The translations under genes and the position numbers were made by a program. Below, one piece after another: positions 43,233 to 52,800 of a stretch of 64,000 nt of DNA; the first letter of the stretch is position 1; each line of letters begins with the position of its first letter. This stretch comes from Paenibacillus humicus NBRC 102415 (lineage in GTDB: Bacteria; Bacillota; Bacilli; Paenibacillales; Paenibacillaceae), in NCBI RefSeq assembly GCF_004000905.1, contig NZ_BIMD01000020.1, forward strand, positions 1-64,000, written 5' to 3'. The notes under the pieces were generated by a model that worked only from the letters and a program-made list of their open reading frames with translations, was not told the DNA's origin and made no database searches.

Positions 43233-44032
43233 GAGGCATCTTTCAAAAGCTCAGCCCGACCGATCTCGTCGGAGCGGAGCTGCAGGACAGCCGGCTGATC
43301 TACAGCGTCGTCGGCTTCATGCCGGCGAGCGATTTTACGGACAACGCGCTGCTCATCAGCAATCTGGCTTATCTGCTGTCGCAGAAGGGGCTCAATACCT
43401 GCGTGGTCGATCTCAAGGTGTTCTATCCGAATCTCTATCAATACTTCGATGTCAAGCCGAACAAGCGGGGCGGCGGGCTGATCCGGGTGCTCAAGAGCGA
43501 CAAGGCCGACTTCCGCGACGAGCTGATCCAGACCAGGCACGAGCGGCTGTACCTGCTGTCGCCCAGCCCTTACGACCTGATCGAAGAATATTTCGACTTC
43601 GAGTTCGAGCATCTGGAGCGGGTCATCGAGACGCTTAAGGGAATGTTCGACATCATCCTGCTGGATATCCCGAACATCCCGGCTCTGGAGCTCAGCGTGG
43701 GCGCGATGAAGTATTGCCATGTCGGCTTCTTCACCGGCTCGGAGCGGGTCGACGTCGCGGGCAACATCATGAAGATGCTCGACTATGTCTCCTCGATCGG
43801 CATCAGCACGGCCAAGTTCACAAGCGTGATCCTCATGAACCTGCAGAACCTGCCGTTCGATCACAAAGTGCTGGGCGACTTCGGGCTCAAGATCGCAGCG
43901 GCGCTGCCGCTCGTCAAAGGCGCTGCCGGCGGGGTGCTGGAGGGCAAGCTGTACGTGAAGGATACGACACTGATGAACAAATATTTCCTGCGCGAGATGC
44001 GCAAGCTGGCCGATCTGCTCGGAAGCCAATAG
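43205..44032 (+). CDS. Second CpaE-like protein lacking a P-loop
   Basis: A 275-aa MinD/CpaE-like fold. The expected P-loop region reads YSVVGFMPASDFTDNALL, with no GKT/S. The following strands are kept (NTCVVDLKVFYPNLYQYF and FDIILLDIPNIPALELSVG). It should therefore not hydrolyse ATP in the usual way. It overlaps the CpaB-like gene by 28 bases from a GTG at 43205 (AGGTGG just upstream). A stronger AGGAGG at 43231-43236 has no usual start codon at a good distance after it, so the true start is uncertain. The 15-base gap to cpaF implies one transcript. Confidence 0.75.
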   Translation: MDRQAERKLGGIFQKLSPTDLVGAELQDSRLIYSVVGFMPASDFTDNALLISNLAYLLSQKGLNTCVVDLKVFYPNLYQYFDVKPNKRGGGLIRVLKSDKADFRDELIQTRHERLYLLSPSPYDLIEEYFDFEFEHLERVIETLKGMFDIILLDIPNIPALELSVGAMKYCHVGFFTGSERVDVAGNIMKMLDYVSSIGISTAKFTSVILMNLQNLPFDHKVLGDFGLKIAAALPLVKGAAGGVLEGKLYVKDTTLMNKYFLREMRKLADLLGSQ

Positions 44033-44047
44033 AGGGGGAGGAAAGTC

Positions 44048-45517
44048 ATGCTTACGCGGGCCAAGGTCAGCGAGCTGCAGCAGAGAGTGTCCCATCAGGC
44101 GCAGAGCGCCGAGGATATGGAGGACCTGAAAAGCAAGTATACGACGATCACCTTCGACGAGGTGCTCGAGCTGTGCCAGAAGTACATCACCAAGATCGCG
44201 ACGCATGCTTTCCGCCGCGAGAGCGATCCCGGGCGCAAGCGGGAGATGACGAAGTCCTACATCAACGAGTTCGTCGATTCCCAGCGTCCAACGGTCGAGG
44301 GCCACTACGATCTGCTTTCGCTCAAGCAGGCGCTTGTCGACGAGATCACCCACTATGGGCCGATCACCAAGGCGATGGAGGATCCGGCGATCGACGAGAT
44401 CCGGGCGAACGGCCCGGAGCAGATCTTTGTCGAGAGCGGAGGCAAGTCGCTCGCCTGGGATCAGCATTTCAGCGACCGGGAGCATATGGAGCGGATCATA
44501 TCCAAGCTGATCGGCGTCTCCAAGGTGAGGCTGACTCCGAAGATTCCGATGGTCAACGCCCGCACGATCGAGGGTTACCGGGTCAACGCGACCCATGCGG
44601 AAATCTCGCCTTACGACATGCCGGCCTTTGTCATCCGGAAGTTCAGCAAGAAGTCGGTCACGCCGGAGATGATGATCCAGAACGAATCGTTCTCGGCCAA
44701 CATGTTCAAGCTGCTGTCGCTCATCCCCAAGGCGGATCTCTCCTGGATCACGGTCGGGCCGACAGGCAGCGGCAAGACGACTCTGAACGAGGTGCTGATC
44801 AAGGAGATCAATCCGCTGTCGCGCATCATTACGATCGAGAATCCTTCGGAGATGAGGCTGCTGCGCAGAGAAGGCGGCACCGATCACGGACGTGTCATCA
44901 ACGACGTGCTCCAGTACGAATCGGTGCCGGACGAGGATGACTCCAGCCCGGCGACGATGGAGAATCTGCTCATCAACGCGATGCGGCAGTCGCCGCACTG
45001 GATCGGTCCGGGCGAGCTGCGGACGCCGGGCGAGTTCGCGACTGCGCTGCGTGCCGCGCAGACGGGACACTACTTCTTCACCACGCTGCATGCCGAGGGC
45101 GACAGGGAAGCGATCTACCGGTTCCTGACCGCTTACCTCATGGCCTCCAACGAGCCGGCGGAGCTGGCGCTGAGGAATATATGCACGGCGGTCAAGTTTG
45201 TCATCTTCCAAGAGAAGCTGGCCGACGGCACGCGCAAGGTGACCTCCATATCCGAGATTCTCGGCTCCGAGGGTCTGGAGCCGATCGTGAACCCGATCTA
45301 CAAGTTCATCTCGGAGGATGTGCTGGAGGAGAAGGGCACGCACCGGGTGCTCAAGATCGTCGGCAAGCATAAGCGCGTCGGCATGCTGTCGGAGAAGGTG
45401 CAGCAGTCCATGCTCAAGGCGGGCATCAAGCGCAGCCGCTTCGACTTCCTGACCCGGATGCCGGACGACAACGAGACAGAGAGGTATGTGCCGGATGAAT
45501 ACGACGCTTCTCGTTAG
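44048..45517 (+). CDS. CpaF/TadA-like secretion ATPase
   Basis: A 489-aa hexameric motor ATPase. The Walker A is GPTGSGKTTLNEVL (about residues 236-249). The Asp box reads IITIENPSEM where CpaF usually has ED, and the Walker B region reads SPHWIGPGELRTPGEFATALRAAQ in place of the usual P-D-R and G-E-V-R, keeping the catalytic Glu. The His box TGHYFFTTLHAEG is intact. It should power pilus assembly at the membrane. GGGGGAGG precedes the ATG. A 23-base overlap with the next gene indicates coupling. Confidence 0.9.
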   Translation: MLTRAKVSELQQRVSHQAQSAEDMEDLKSKYTTITFDEVLELCQKYITKIATHAFRRESDPGRKREMTKSYINEFVDSQRPTVEGHYDLLSLKQALVDEITHYGPITKAMEDPAIDEIRANGPEQIFVESGGKSLAWDQHFSDREHMERIISKLIGVSKVRLTPKIPMVNARTIEGYRVNATHAEISPYDMPAFVIRKFSKKSVTPEMMIQNESFSANMFKLLSLIPKADLSWITVGPTGSGKTTLNEVLIKEINPLSRIITIENPSEMRLLRREGGTDHGRVINDVLQYESVPDEDDSSPATMENLLINAMRQSPHWIGPGELRTPGEFATALRAAQTGHYFFTTLHAEGDREAIYRFLTAYLMASNEPAELALRNICTAVKFVIFQEKLADGTRKVTSISEILGSEGLEPIVNPIYKFISEDVLEEKGTHRVLKIVGKHKRVGMLSEKVQQSMLKAGIKRSRFDFLTRMPDDNETERYVPDEYDASR

Positions 45518-46481
45518 CCTGTTTCTCGGCATCGGCGCCTTCGTGCTCTTCAATGCGGTGTTCGAGGTCCGCTTCTTCCAGGGTGCCGGCCGGTTCATCC
45601 TGAATCTGGTCGACACGCTGGCGGAGCATCTCGGCCGCTACAACACCAGGCGTTATGTGGAGCGGATCAAGCGGGAGCGGATCGTGCGGCGCAAGGAGAA
45701 CGTGTTCACCAAATACAACCGGCTGGCAGAGGAGCTGATCCTCGACTTCCGGCTGCCGCTGACGCTGGAGAGCTTCACCTCCCTCCTCTGCATCCTGTTC
45801 GCCCTGACGGCGCTCCTGATCGTGTTCTTCATGCAGAATGTGACGCTGTCGGTCGTCGTCACGATCTCGATCTTCATCGGGCTGCTGACCTACTTCGTCA
45901 TGCAGTCCAAGTCGATCAAGGCGGAGCGGCTGGAGGCGATCATGGACGCCGAGGACATCATCTGTCCGCTGGCGCGCGACGGGGTGCTGGTCGCGATCAA
46001 GAAGGTGATGGCGACGGAAGAATACATACGCCCTGCTCTCCGGCCTTACTTCCAGCAGTTCATCGACAACTGCGAGAACAACGGCTATTCGTTCAAGCAG
46101 GCCATCCTGCTGCTGAACCGGCAGCTTGGCCCCAAGTTCGACAACTTCACGAAGAAGGCCATCACATTCGAGTACAACGAGCGCAAGGGGATGGCGGATA
46201 TCTTCCTCGACATCGTCGACGAAAACGCCGTGCTGCGCGAGATCAACGTCCGCAAGGATCGAATCTTCCGCAAGATGAACCGCGATTTCCTGCTCAAGAC
46301 GCTGATCATCGTCCTGTTCTTCTTTTACGCTCTGTCGGTGCCCGACTTCCGGGAATTCATGCTCCATACGACAGCAGGCAAAGTGATCAACTCCCTGCTC
46401 GTCAGCGTCATCTGCATCAGCTTCGCCCGCTGCCAGGCGCTGCAGGGCAATCTCGGGCCGGGAGGCGGTGGGGCCAAATGA
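45495..46481 (+). CDS. TadB-like type II secretion system F-domain protein
   Basis: A 328-aa membrane protein. Helices are at the N-terminus (LLVSLFLGIGAFVLFNAVF), around residues 95-140 and near the C-terminus (LLKTLIIVLFFFYALSV and GKVINSLLVSVICISF). The cytoplasmic loop between them contains a four-helix F-domain-like region (ICPLARDGVLVAIKKVM to NAVLREINVRKDRIF). TadB-type proteins are the inner-membrane platform turned by the CpaF motor. The ATG at 45495 lies inside the end of cpaF with GAGAGG about ten bases upstream. The end overlaps the next start by four bases. Confidence 0.8.
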   Translation: MNTTLLVSLFLGIGAFVLFNAVFEVRFFQGAGRFILNLVDTLAEHLGRYNTRRYVERIKRERIVRRKENVFTKYNRLAEELILDFRLPLTLESFTSLLCILFALTALLIVFFMQNVTLSVVVTISIFIGLLTYFVMQSKSIKAERLEAIMDAEDIICPLARDGVLVAIKKVMATEEYIRPALRPYFQQFIDNCENNGYSFKQAILLLNRQLGPKFDNFTKKAITFEYNERKGMADIFLDIVDENAVLREINVRKDRIFRKMNRDFLLKTLIIVLFFFYALSVPDFREFMLHTTAGKVINSLLVSVICISFARCQALQGNLGPGGGGAK

Positions 46482-47359
46482 TCGCAATCGCCAAAATAAG
46501 CGCGCTGATCTCGGTGCTGTACATTGTCAAAGCGTTCTTGTATCCGATGTTCCGGCCGGTCAACCGGCGGCAGAAGCAGCGCGCCCGCCGGCTGCTCAAG
46601 GAACGGCGGAGCGAGGCGAGGCGCGCCCGGTTCCAGCAGTTCAAGAGCGGAACGGCCGCCAGATATGCCGACCGTCTGATGGGCTCGCCGGAGCGGCTGC
46701 GGCTGCAGAAGCTGATCGATCGGCTCGATCTGGCGAAGAAGCCGGCGGAGATCCGGGTGGAGCAGCTGCTGTATTCGGGTGGAGCGGTGCTGATTACGCT
46801 GCTGGCGCTGAGCGCCAACCGGCTGATCGGGTGCGTGGCGGCCGTGCTGATCTTCCTCGGCTGGCTGTACCCGGCCTCCGAGCTGGAAAAGAAGATCGAG
46901 CGCAAGAACCGCAACATCGCGCTCGATTTCCCGGGATTCTACAGCATGGCGTATTACCAGTACGCCAAGTCCGTCAACATTTATCTCGCGGACGTCATCC
47001 GGGACTATCTGCCGAGCGCCAATCCGGATATGGCCGAGGAGCTTGGAGTCATGCTCGACAATATCGAGTACGGCGAGGAATACGCGCTCAAGCAGTTCAA
47101 GAAGCGGGTGCCGCTGCACTACATCATCAAGTTCTGCGACATCATGGAGACCCGGCTCAAAGGGTACGACAACATCTCGCAGATGGAGTACCTCAAGAAC
47201 GAGGTCGACGAGTTCCGCGTCGTCGCGCTGGAAGACGATCTAAAGCGGCGCGAGCGGAGCAATTCCCGCCTGCAGCTGGTGCTGATCGCGGTGCTGATCG
47301 TGTACATCGCCATATACTATCTGTTCACGGTTCTGGATTCGATCAAGATGTTCCAGTAA
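46478..47359 (+). CDS. TadC-like membrane protein
   Basis: A 293-aa protein with membrane helices at residues 5-22, 95-130 and the C-terminus (LVLIAVLIVYIAIYYLFTV), and a cytoplasmic helical region between the last two (DFPGFYSMAYYQYAKSVNIY and following). This is the layout of the second platform protein of Tad systems. The basic region after the first helix (VNRRQKQRARRLLKERRSE) is unusual. It overlaps the TadB-like gene by four bases. A 175-base gap follows before the pilin-like genes. Confidence 0.75.
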   Translation: MIAIAKISALISVLYIVKAFLYPMFRPVNRRQKQRARRLLKERRSEARRARFQQFKSGTAARYADRLMGSPERLRLQKLIDRLDLAKKPAEIRVEQLLYSGGAVLITLLALSANRLIGCVAAVLIFLGWLYPASELEKKIERKNRNIALDFPGFYSMAYYQYAKSVNIYLADVIRDYLPSANPDMAEELGVMLDNIEYGEEYALKQFKKRVPLHYIIKFCDIMETRLKGYDNISQMEYLKNEVDEFRVVALEDDLKRRERSNSRLQLVLIAVLIVYIAIYYLFTVLDSIKMFQ

Positions 47360-47534
47360 TTCAGGAGTCCATCATATAAACATTCCACCTGCGCGAGGCC
47401 GCTTATTGGCTGCATTCGCGGAGCATTGTTCCAATCGCTGTTGTCCCCGAATTTCTGCCTCCACCTGAGCAGCGGTCTTTGTACAATTTTCAAGCTCATC
47501 TATTACATCATTCATTTCACTGGGGGAAACGGTC

Positions 47535-47732
47535 ATGGATAAGAAACCGGTCAAGAAACAATCGTTCTGGAGCGAGGAGTCGGGTGACTTCGGCATCAAG
47601 GGCATTGCGATCACAGTGGCGGTCATCGTCATCATCGGCGCCGTCGTCGCCATCATCAACCAGAACCTGAACACCTGGGTGACGGACGTGTGGGACATGT
47701 TCATCAAGAAGATCGATGATCTGATCAAATAA
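47535..47732 (+). CDS. Flp-pilin-like small membrane protein
   Basis: A 65-aa protein. A charged start (MDKKPVKKQSFWSEESGD) leads into one hydrophobic helix (GIAITVAVIVIIGAVVAIIN) and an amphipathic end. Size and layout match Flp pilins, but the usual Glu five residues after the cleavage site is missing. A Gly before the helix (SGDFGIKG) could be the peptidase site. GGGGGAAA lies upstream. After a 175-base gap it may have its own promoter to give high expression, as pilins need. Confidence 0.7.
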   Translation: MDKKPVKKQSFWSEESGDFGIKGIAITVAVIVIIGAVVAIINQNLNTWVTDVWDMFIKKIDDLIK

Positions 47733-47746
47733 AGGCGGGTGAGTCC

Positions 47747-48226
47747 ATGCGCGGCATAGCCAAAGCCCTGCTGGCGACGATGCTGGTGTCGGTGGCCATC
47801 ATGCTGTTCACGAATCTCGTCTTCTTCTTTCCCTGGTATACGACGCTCATCGTAGAGACGTTCAATCTGTCCCAGGTGGCGGCAGGCGACAACTATGTCA
47901 AGCGCAGCTATTACGACGATGCTCTCGACCGGCTCAAGAACAGGCCGATCTACAGAGAAAAGGCGAACGACATCAAGCTGACAGTCGTCAACGCGGACGA
48001 CTACGACGCCGTCGGCTCCGACGACGAGGCCAGCTACGAGAACGCGACCGAGATTCAGAAGCCGTACAGGCAGAGAGGCAAGCCGGTCAAGGTGACGCTG
48101 AGCGCCGTCTACCCGCTGAGCATCACGGTTTGGGGCAGGAAGATCGAGGAGGAGGTGCCGGTGAGCTTCTCGCTTACGACAGTCGGCCTCAAGCATTACA
48201 AGGACTTGACCTACTATTTCGATTAG
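47747..48226 (+). CDS. TadE-like pseudopilin or minor component
   Basis: A 159-aa protein with one N-terminal membrane helix (ALLATMLVSVAIMLFTNLVFFF) and an outer domain rich in charged and aromatic residues (NYVKRSYYDDALDRLKNR, then VTLSAVYPLSITVWGRKI). It lies 14 bases after the Flp-like gene. The layout resembles TadE/minor pilins, but there is no clear sequence signature. Function is inferred from position. Confidence 0.6.
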   Translation: MRGIAKALLATMLVSVAIMLFTNLVFFFPWYTTLIVETFNLSQVAAGDNYVKRSYYDDALDRLKNRPIYREKANDIKLTVVNADDYDAVGSDDEASYENATEIQKPYRQRGKPVKVTLSAVYPLSITVWGRKIEEEVPVSFSLTTVGLKHYKDLTYYFD

Positions 48227-48241
48227 ACGGGACTGAGGGGA

Positions 48242-48739
48242 ATGCGTACGATCGCGATCGGACTGCTGCTGGTTATCCTCGCATCCATCCTGATCGAGCC
48301 GTTGGTGGAGATCAGCCTCGTGATGAAGGACAAGATTGCTCTGGGCACCTCGCTCAGCAATGCAGCCCGGTCCGCCAAGGACCGCAGCCTGCAGTACGAG
48401 GCGATGCGCGGCCTGGACGCCAAGGTCGATCCCGAACGGTTCAAGGATTACTTCTCGGAGGCATTCGGCGCGGCGATGAACGCCTCGCTCGATTCCAGAT
48501 CCGGAGACACGCTCCGCTTCCGCTCCAACAACGGCAAGTGGAACGATATCGTCGTCACTCTGGACATCGCGGAGAACGAGGATCCCTCGACGGAGCGGAC
48601 GGTGACGAAGGTGGAGGTATCGGCCGAATCGGATTACCGGTTCAAAACGAAGTACCTGAGAGCGGCAAGCGGGGCAGGAACGACTTCTCCCTTCCGGATG
48701 AAGATGGACCGCGAGCTGCTGCTGTCGGTGAAGAATTGA
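48242..48739 (+). CDS. Pilin-like protein of unknown function
   Basis: A 165-aa protein. One N-terminal helix (TIAIGLLLVILASILIEPLVEISL) starts almost at residue 1, as in processed pilins and TadF-like minor pilins. The rest is soluble with strands near VVTLDIAENEDP and VTKVEVSAESDYRFK. It lies 15 bases after the TadE-like gene and 18 bases before the EsaB-like gene, so it joins the Tad and T7SS parts physically. GACTGAGGGGA precedes the ATG. Confidence 0.6.
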   Translation: MRTIAIGLLLVILASILIEPLVEISLVMKDKIALGTSLSNAARSAKDRSLQYEAMRGLDAKVDPERFKDYFSEAFGAAMNASLDSRSGDTLRFRSNNGKWNDIVVTLDIAENEDPSTERTVTKVEVSAESDYRFKTKYLRAASGAGTTSPFRMKMDRELLLSVKN

Positions 48740-48757
48740 CGGAAAGGAAGCTTCTGC

Positions 48758-48994
48758 ATGGACTACATCATGGTGACCTTCCAGGCGGATAGGCGCCCTG
48801 CCGTGGATCTGAAGATCCCGGCCTTCGTTACGGCCGGCGAGCTGCTCGCCATGCTGGACGAAGCGCTGAATCTGGAGCTGGATGCCGGGCAGGGAGGCAG
48901 GCTGCAGGCGGAGCCGCTGGGGCGCATTCTGGACGGGCGCCGCACGCTGGAGGAAGAAGGAGTCGGACACGGAGCTCTGCTCACGCTGATATAG
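48758..48994 (+). CDS. esaB: EsaB/YukD-like ubiquitin-fold protein
   Basis: A 78-aa protein with a predicted beta-grasp fold (YIMVTFQADRRPAVDLKIPA start, GRILDGRRTLEEEGVGHGAL end). YukD/EsaB proteins are small cytoplasmic partners of Firmicute T7SSb that regulate or assist secretion. GGAAAGGAAG precedes the ATG; a second ATG four codons later is possible. It lies 18 bases after the last pilin-like gene and 12 before the propeller-like gene. It is the first T7SS gene in the run. Confidence 0.8.
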   Translation: MDYIMVTFQADRRPAVDLKIPAFVTAGELLAMLDEALNLELDAGQGGRLQAEPLGRILDGRRTLEEEGVGHGALLTLI

Positions 48995-49006
48995 GGAGGT
49001 GACGAG

Positions 49007-49837
49007 GTGCAGGGAAATCTGGCGAATGGAGGACTCGTCCTGCAGGCGGGGAACGGAGTCTGGATCAGCGATGTCGACCGCTACTCAGGGACGCTCTGCC
49101 TCGATCCGTCCGGCGGCGTCTCCCGGATCGACGGCCTGCTCTGGTTCATGAACGCCGGAGCGGATGCCGTGTACGGCAGCGACCAGCTGCGCGGCGGCGC
49201 GTTATGCGCGTACGATCCCGCGAGCGGCCGCGGCCGGCTGCTGTCCGAGACTCCCTGCAGCGGTCTGACGCTGCGGGGGGAATGGCTTTATTACTTAAGC
49301 GAGAAGGATCTGCGGCTGTACCGCTGCCATACCGACGGCAGCGGAGAAACACGGCTGACGGACGAGCAGGCGCGCGGCTTCCTTGTGGACGAGGACCGGA
49401 TCTACTTCAGTGCGGATGCAGGAATCCATGTCATCCGGACGGGCGGGAAGCAGCGGGAGCGGCTGTCGGCTTGCCGCTGCGGGGCGATCGTTCCGATCGG
49501 CGGCTGGCTTGCGTTCGGCGATCCCGACAACCGCGGTACGCTGACGCTGATCGATAAGGAAAGCGGAGCCGTGGCGGAGGCTTTCGAGGATATCGAAGCG
49601 GGCAGCATCGTCGCCGACGGACGTTATCTGTATGTCGCCAATCTTCGCAACGGCGGCACGATCTATCGGATCGATCCCATCCAGGGCCGGACCATCCGCA
49701 TCTGCGGCGAACGGGCCGAGAGCCTGCATATAATCGGAGGCGATCTGTTCTTCCGGGACGGCTCCGGCTGGAGCCGGATGTCGCTGCTCGGGGGACAAGC
49801 CTCTCGGGTCGAGCTGCAGGATGGAGGGATGGCATGA
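49007..49837 (+). CDS. Propeller-like protein (DUF5050-type) in the T7SS locus
   Basis: A 276-aa protein without signal peptide. Repeated blade-like units are visible: GEWLYYLSEKDLRLYRCHTD, DEDRIYFSADAGIHVIR and DGRYLYVANLRNGGTIYRID. This is the DUF5050 or similar propeller pattern, sometimes found beside EssC in Paenibacillus-like bacteria to my recollection. The start is GTG with AGGGAGGTGAC upstream. It overlaps essC by four bases (ATGA), so it probably acts with the motor in the cytoplasm. The function is not known. Confidence 0.7.
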   Translation: MQGNLANGGLVLQAGNGVWISDVDRYSGTLCLDPSGGVSRIDGLLWFMNAGADAVYGSDQLRGGALCAYDPASGRGRLLSETPCSGLTLRGEWLYYLSEKDLRLYRCHTDGSGETRLTDEQARGFLVDEDRIYFSADAGIHVIRTGGKQRERLSACRCGAIVPIGGWLAFGDPDNRGTLTLIDKESGAVAEAFEDIEAGSIVADGRYLYVANLRNGGTIYRIDPIQGRTIRICGERAESLHIIGGDLFFRDGSGWSRMSLLGGQASRVELQDGGMA

Positions 49838-52800
49838 TGAAGACCAGCCAGCATGCCTTCAGCCGCCAGCCTCGTTTCATGCCTGACATGCCGGGTGGAG
49901 AGGTCGCCATTCCCGATCCGCCGTATTCCCAGGAGAAGCCCGACATCGCCTGGTTCACGATTCTCGCGCCGCCGGCGGTCATGCTCGTCATCACGTTCAT
50001 GCTGGCGCTGACGTCGCAGTCGATGTTCCTGCTGATCTCGATCGCGACGACCGCCATTACGCTCGTCACCTCGCTGACGGGGGCCGCATCGCAGATCCGC
50101 CGGTACAAGAACCGCAAGAAGGAGCGCGAGAGCAAGTACCTGCAGTTCATCGCGGACCGGCGCAGCGAGCTGGCGATCGCCCGCGAGCAGCAGGCCAAGG
50201 CGATGAACGAGCTCCATCCGGAGCCGGCCGTCTGCCTCCAGCGGATCGCCAGCCTGGACGGCAAGCTGTGGGAGAGGACGTCCTCGTACCCGGACTTTCT
50301 GGCTCTGCGCCTCGGCCTCGGCAACGTGCCGCTCTCGATGACGATCAAGCACAGCCCGCAGGCAATCCTGCTTGAGAGCGATCCGCTGCAGATGGAGCCG
50401 CAGCGGCTGGCGCTCGAATTCGAGCGTGTTCCGGACGTGCCGGTGGCGGTCGATCTTGCCGGCTCGGAGATTTGCGGAATCGCAGGCGAGGATGGCAAGA
50501 CGGCGGAGCTGGCGAGGCTCATGCTGCTGCAGCTCATCACCCATCACGGCTACGACGACGTCCGCGTCGTCGTGCTGGCCGCCGACGACGGCGCCGCCAA
50601 GTGGGATTGGCTGAAGTTTCTGCCGCATCTGTGGGATGACGCCATGGAGACGAGATATCTGCTGTGCGGCAAGGCGGTCGCCCATCAGGCGCTCGGCGAC
50701 CTGTACGCCGTCCTGAAGGACCGGGAGTTCCGCACGGTAGGCGGTTCGACGCTGCCGCATTATGTCTTCGTTGTTGAGGACGCATCCCTCCTCGATTACG
50801 AGCCGATCAACAAATACGTGTTCAACCGCTGCGGGCACCTGGGCGTCTCCTCGGTGTTCCTTGCCGGCAACCAGGCTTACCTGCCGATGAACTGCCGGAC
50901 CGTCATTACGCTGCAGGGCAAGACCGGCGAGCTGGCGGACCGGGAGAGCGGCGGCAAGATTCTGTTCCGCCCGGACAAGCTCGACTTCAAGAGCCTGCAG
51001 CAGACAGTCAGGCGGCTCGGACCGCTGCGGCTGCGGGAGAACGGCGCGAGCTTCTCCCTGCCCGCCTCCGTCACGCTGCTCGATCTGCTCCGTGTCCGTA
51101 CGGTCGGCGAGGTCGAGCTGGCGGAGCGCTGGAGCCGCAACCGCACGTTCAAGGGCATCAGCGTGCCGATCGGCGTGAAAGGCGGCGGCTCGCTGTTCAG
51201 CCTCGATCTGCATGAGACGGGGCACGGTCCGCACGGCCTCGTCGCCGGCACGACGGGATCGGGCAAGAGCGAGCTGCTGCAGAGCATCATCATCTCGCTG
51301 GCGGTGAACTATCATCCCCATGACATTGTCTTCGTCCTGATCGACTACAAGGGCGGCGGCATGGCGGATGTATTCAAGGGCATGCCGCATCTTGTCGGCA
51401 CGATCACGAACCTTGGAGGCAATCAGACGACGCGGGCGCTGCTATCGATCAAGAGCGAGCTGCAGCGGCGGCAGCGGCTCTTCTCCCGGTACGGAGTCAA
51501 CAATATCGACCGCTACCAGAAGCTCTATTACAGCCTCGACGACCGGGGAGACATGCCTCCGATTCCGCATCTGGTCATGATCGCCGACGAGTTCGCCGAG
51601 CTGAAGCAGGACCAGCCTGAGTTCATGAAGGAGCTCGTCAGCGCGGCTCGCGTCGGCCGAAGCCTCGGGGTCCATTTGATTCTGGCCACCCAGAAGCCGG
51701 CCGGCGTCGTGGACGACCAGATCTGGAGCAACTCGAAGTTCAAGATCTGCCTCAAGGTCCAGGACGAGGCCGACAGCAAGGATGTCATCAAGCGTCCGGA
51801 TGCGGCCCTGATCAAGGAGCCGGGCCGGGCTTACATCCAGGTCGGCAACGACGAGATCTTCGAGCTCTTCCAGTCTGCCTACTCCGGAGCCGACTATGAT
51901 CCCGAGGGCGAGATGCTGCGCAGCGAGAACCGCGTCAAGCGGATCTACGAGCTGGGGCCGGGAGGCAGGGCGGAGCAGATCTATCCCGCGGAGGAAGAGA
52001 AGATCGCGGCGAGGGAGCTGCCGAGCCAGCTCAAGGCGATGGTCGATCATATCGCGTCGACGGCAAGGGACGGCGGCATCCTGCCGCTGGAAGGTCCGTG
52101 GATGCCGCCGCTGCCGGAGCAGCTCGACCTGAAGGGCATGCTGCCGGAGGCGGCGCTGGCTTCCTGCGAGAGCGGCATCTGGCCGGCGGACAAGCCGATC
52201 TTCGCCGTCTCCGCCGGCATGCTCGACGATCCGCGCGGCCAGCTGCAGGAGCCGCTTGTCATCGATTTTGCCGCTGAAGGCAATCTGTTCGTGTACGGGG
52301 CGCCGGGAACGGGCAAGACGGTGCTGCTGAGGACGCTCTGCCTGTCGATCGCCATGTCCTATTCGCCGGACGAAGCCCGGATTTACGTCATGGACTTCGG
52401 CGGTTCTTCCTTCAAGGCGATGGAGAAGCTTCCCCATTGCGGCGGCGTGATGACGCTGGAGCAGGAGAGCCGGATCAGCCAGTTCATGCTCTACATCTTC
52501 CGCCTGATGGAAGAGCGCAAGCGGCTCTTCGAGCAATCCGGCAGCGACGGCTTCGCCGACTACCGCGGCAAGGGCGGCAGGCTGCCCGCCGTCGCCGTCG
52601 TCATCGACAATTACTTCGCGCTGTCGGAAACCTATGAGGCGGTGGACGACAAAATGATCGTGCTCGCCCGGGAAGGCTTCAAGTACGGCATCTACATGGT
52701 CGTCACCGCGACCAACTCGGCGCTCGTCCGGTACAAGTTCGCCGTCAACTTCAAGATGGCCGTCAGCCTGCAGCTGACGGACAAAAGCGAGTATGACGGC

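Noticed and set aside
43229-45616. A 795-residue minus-strand open frame opposite the CpaE-like and CpaF genes
   Set aside because: It is a shadow of G+C-rich plus-strand genes whose products show clear families. The minus reading has no recognisable motif and a biased composition rich in Arg, His and Leu.
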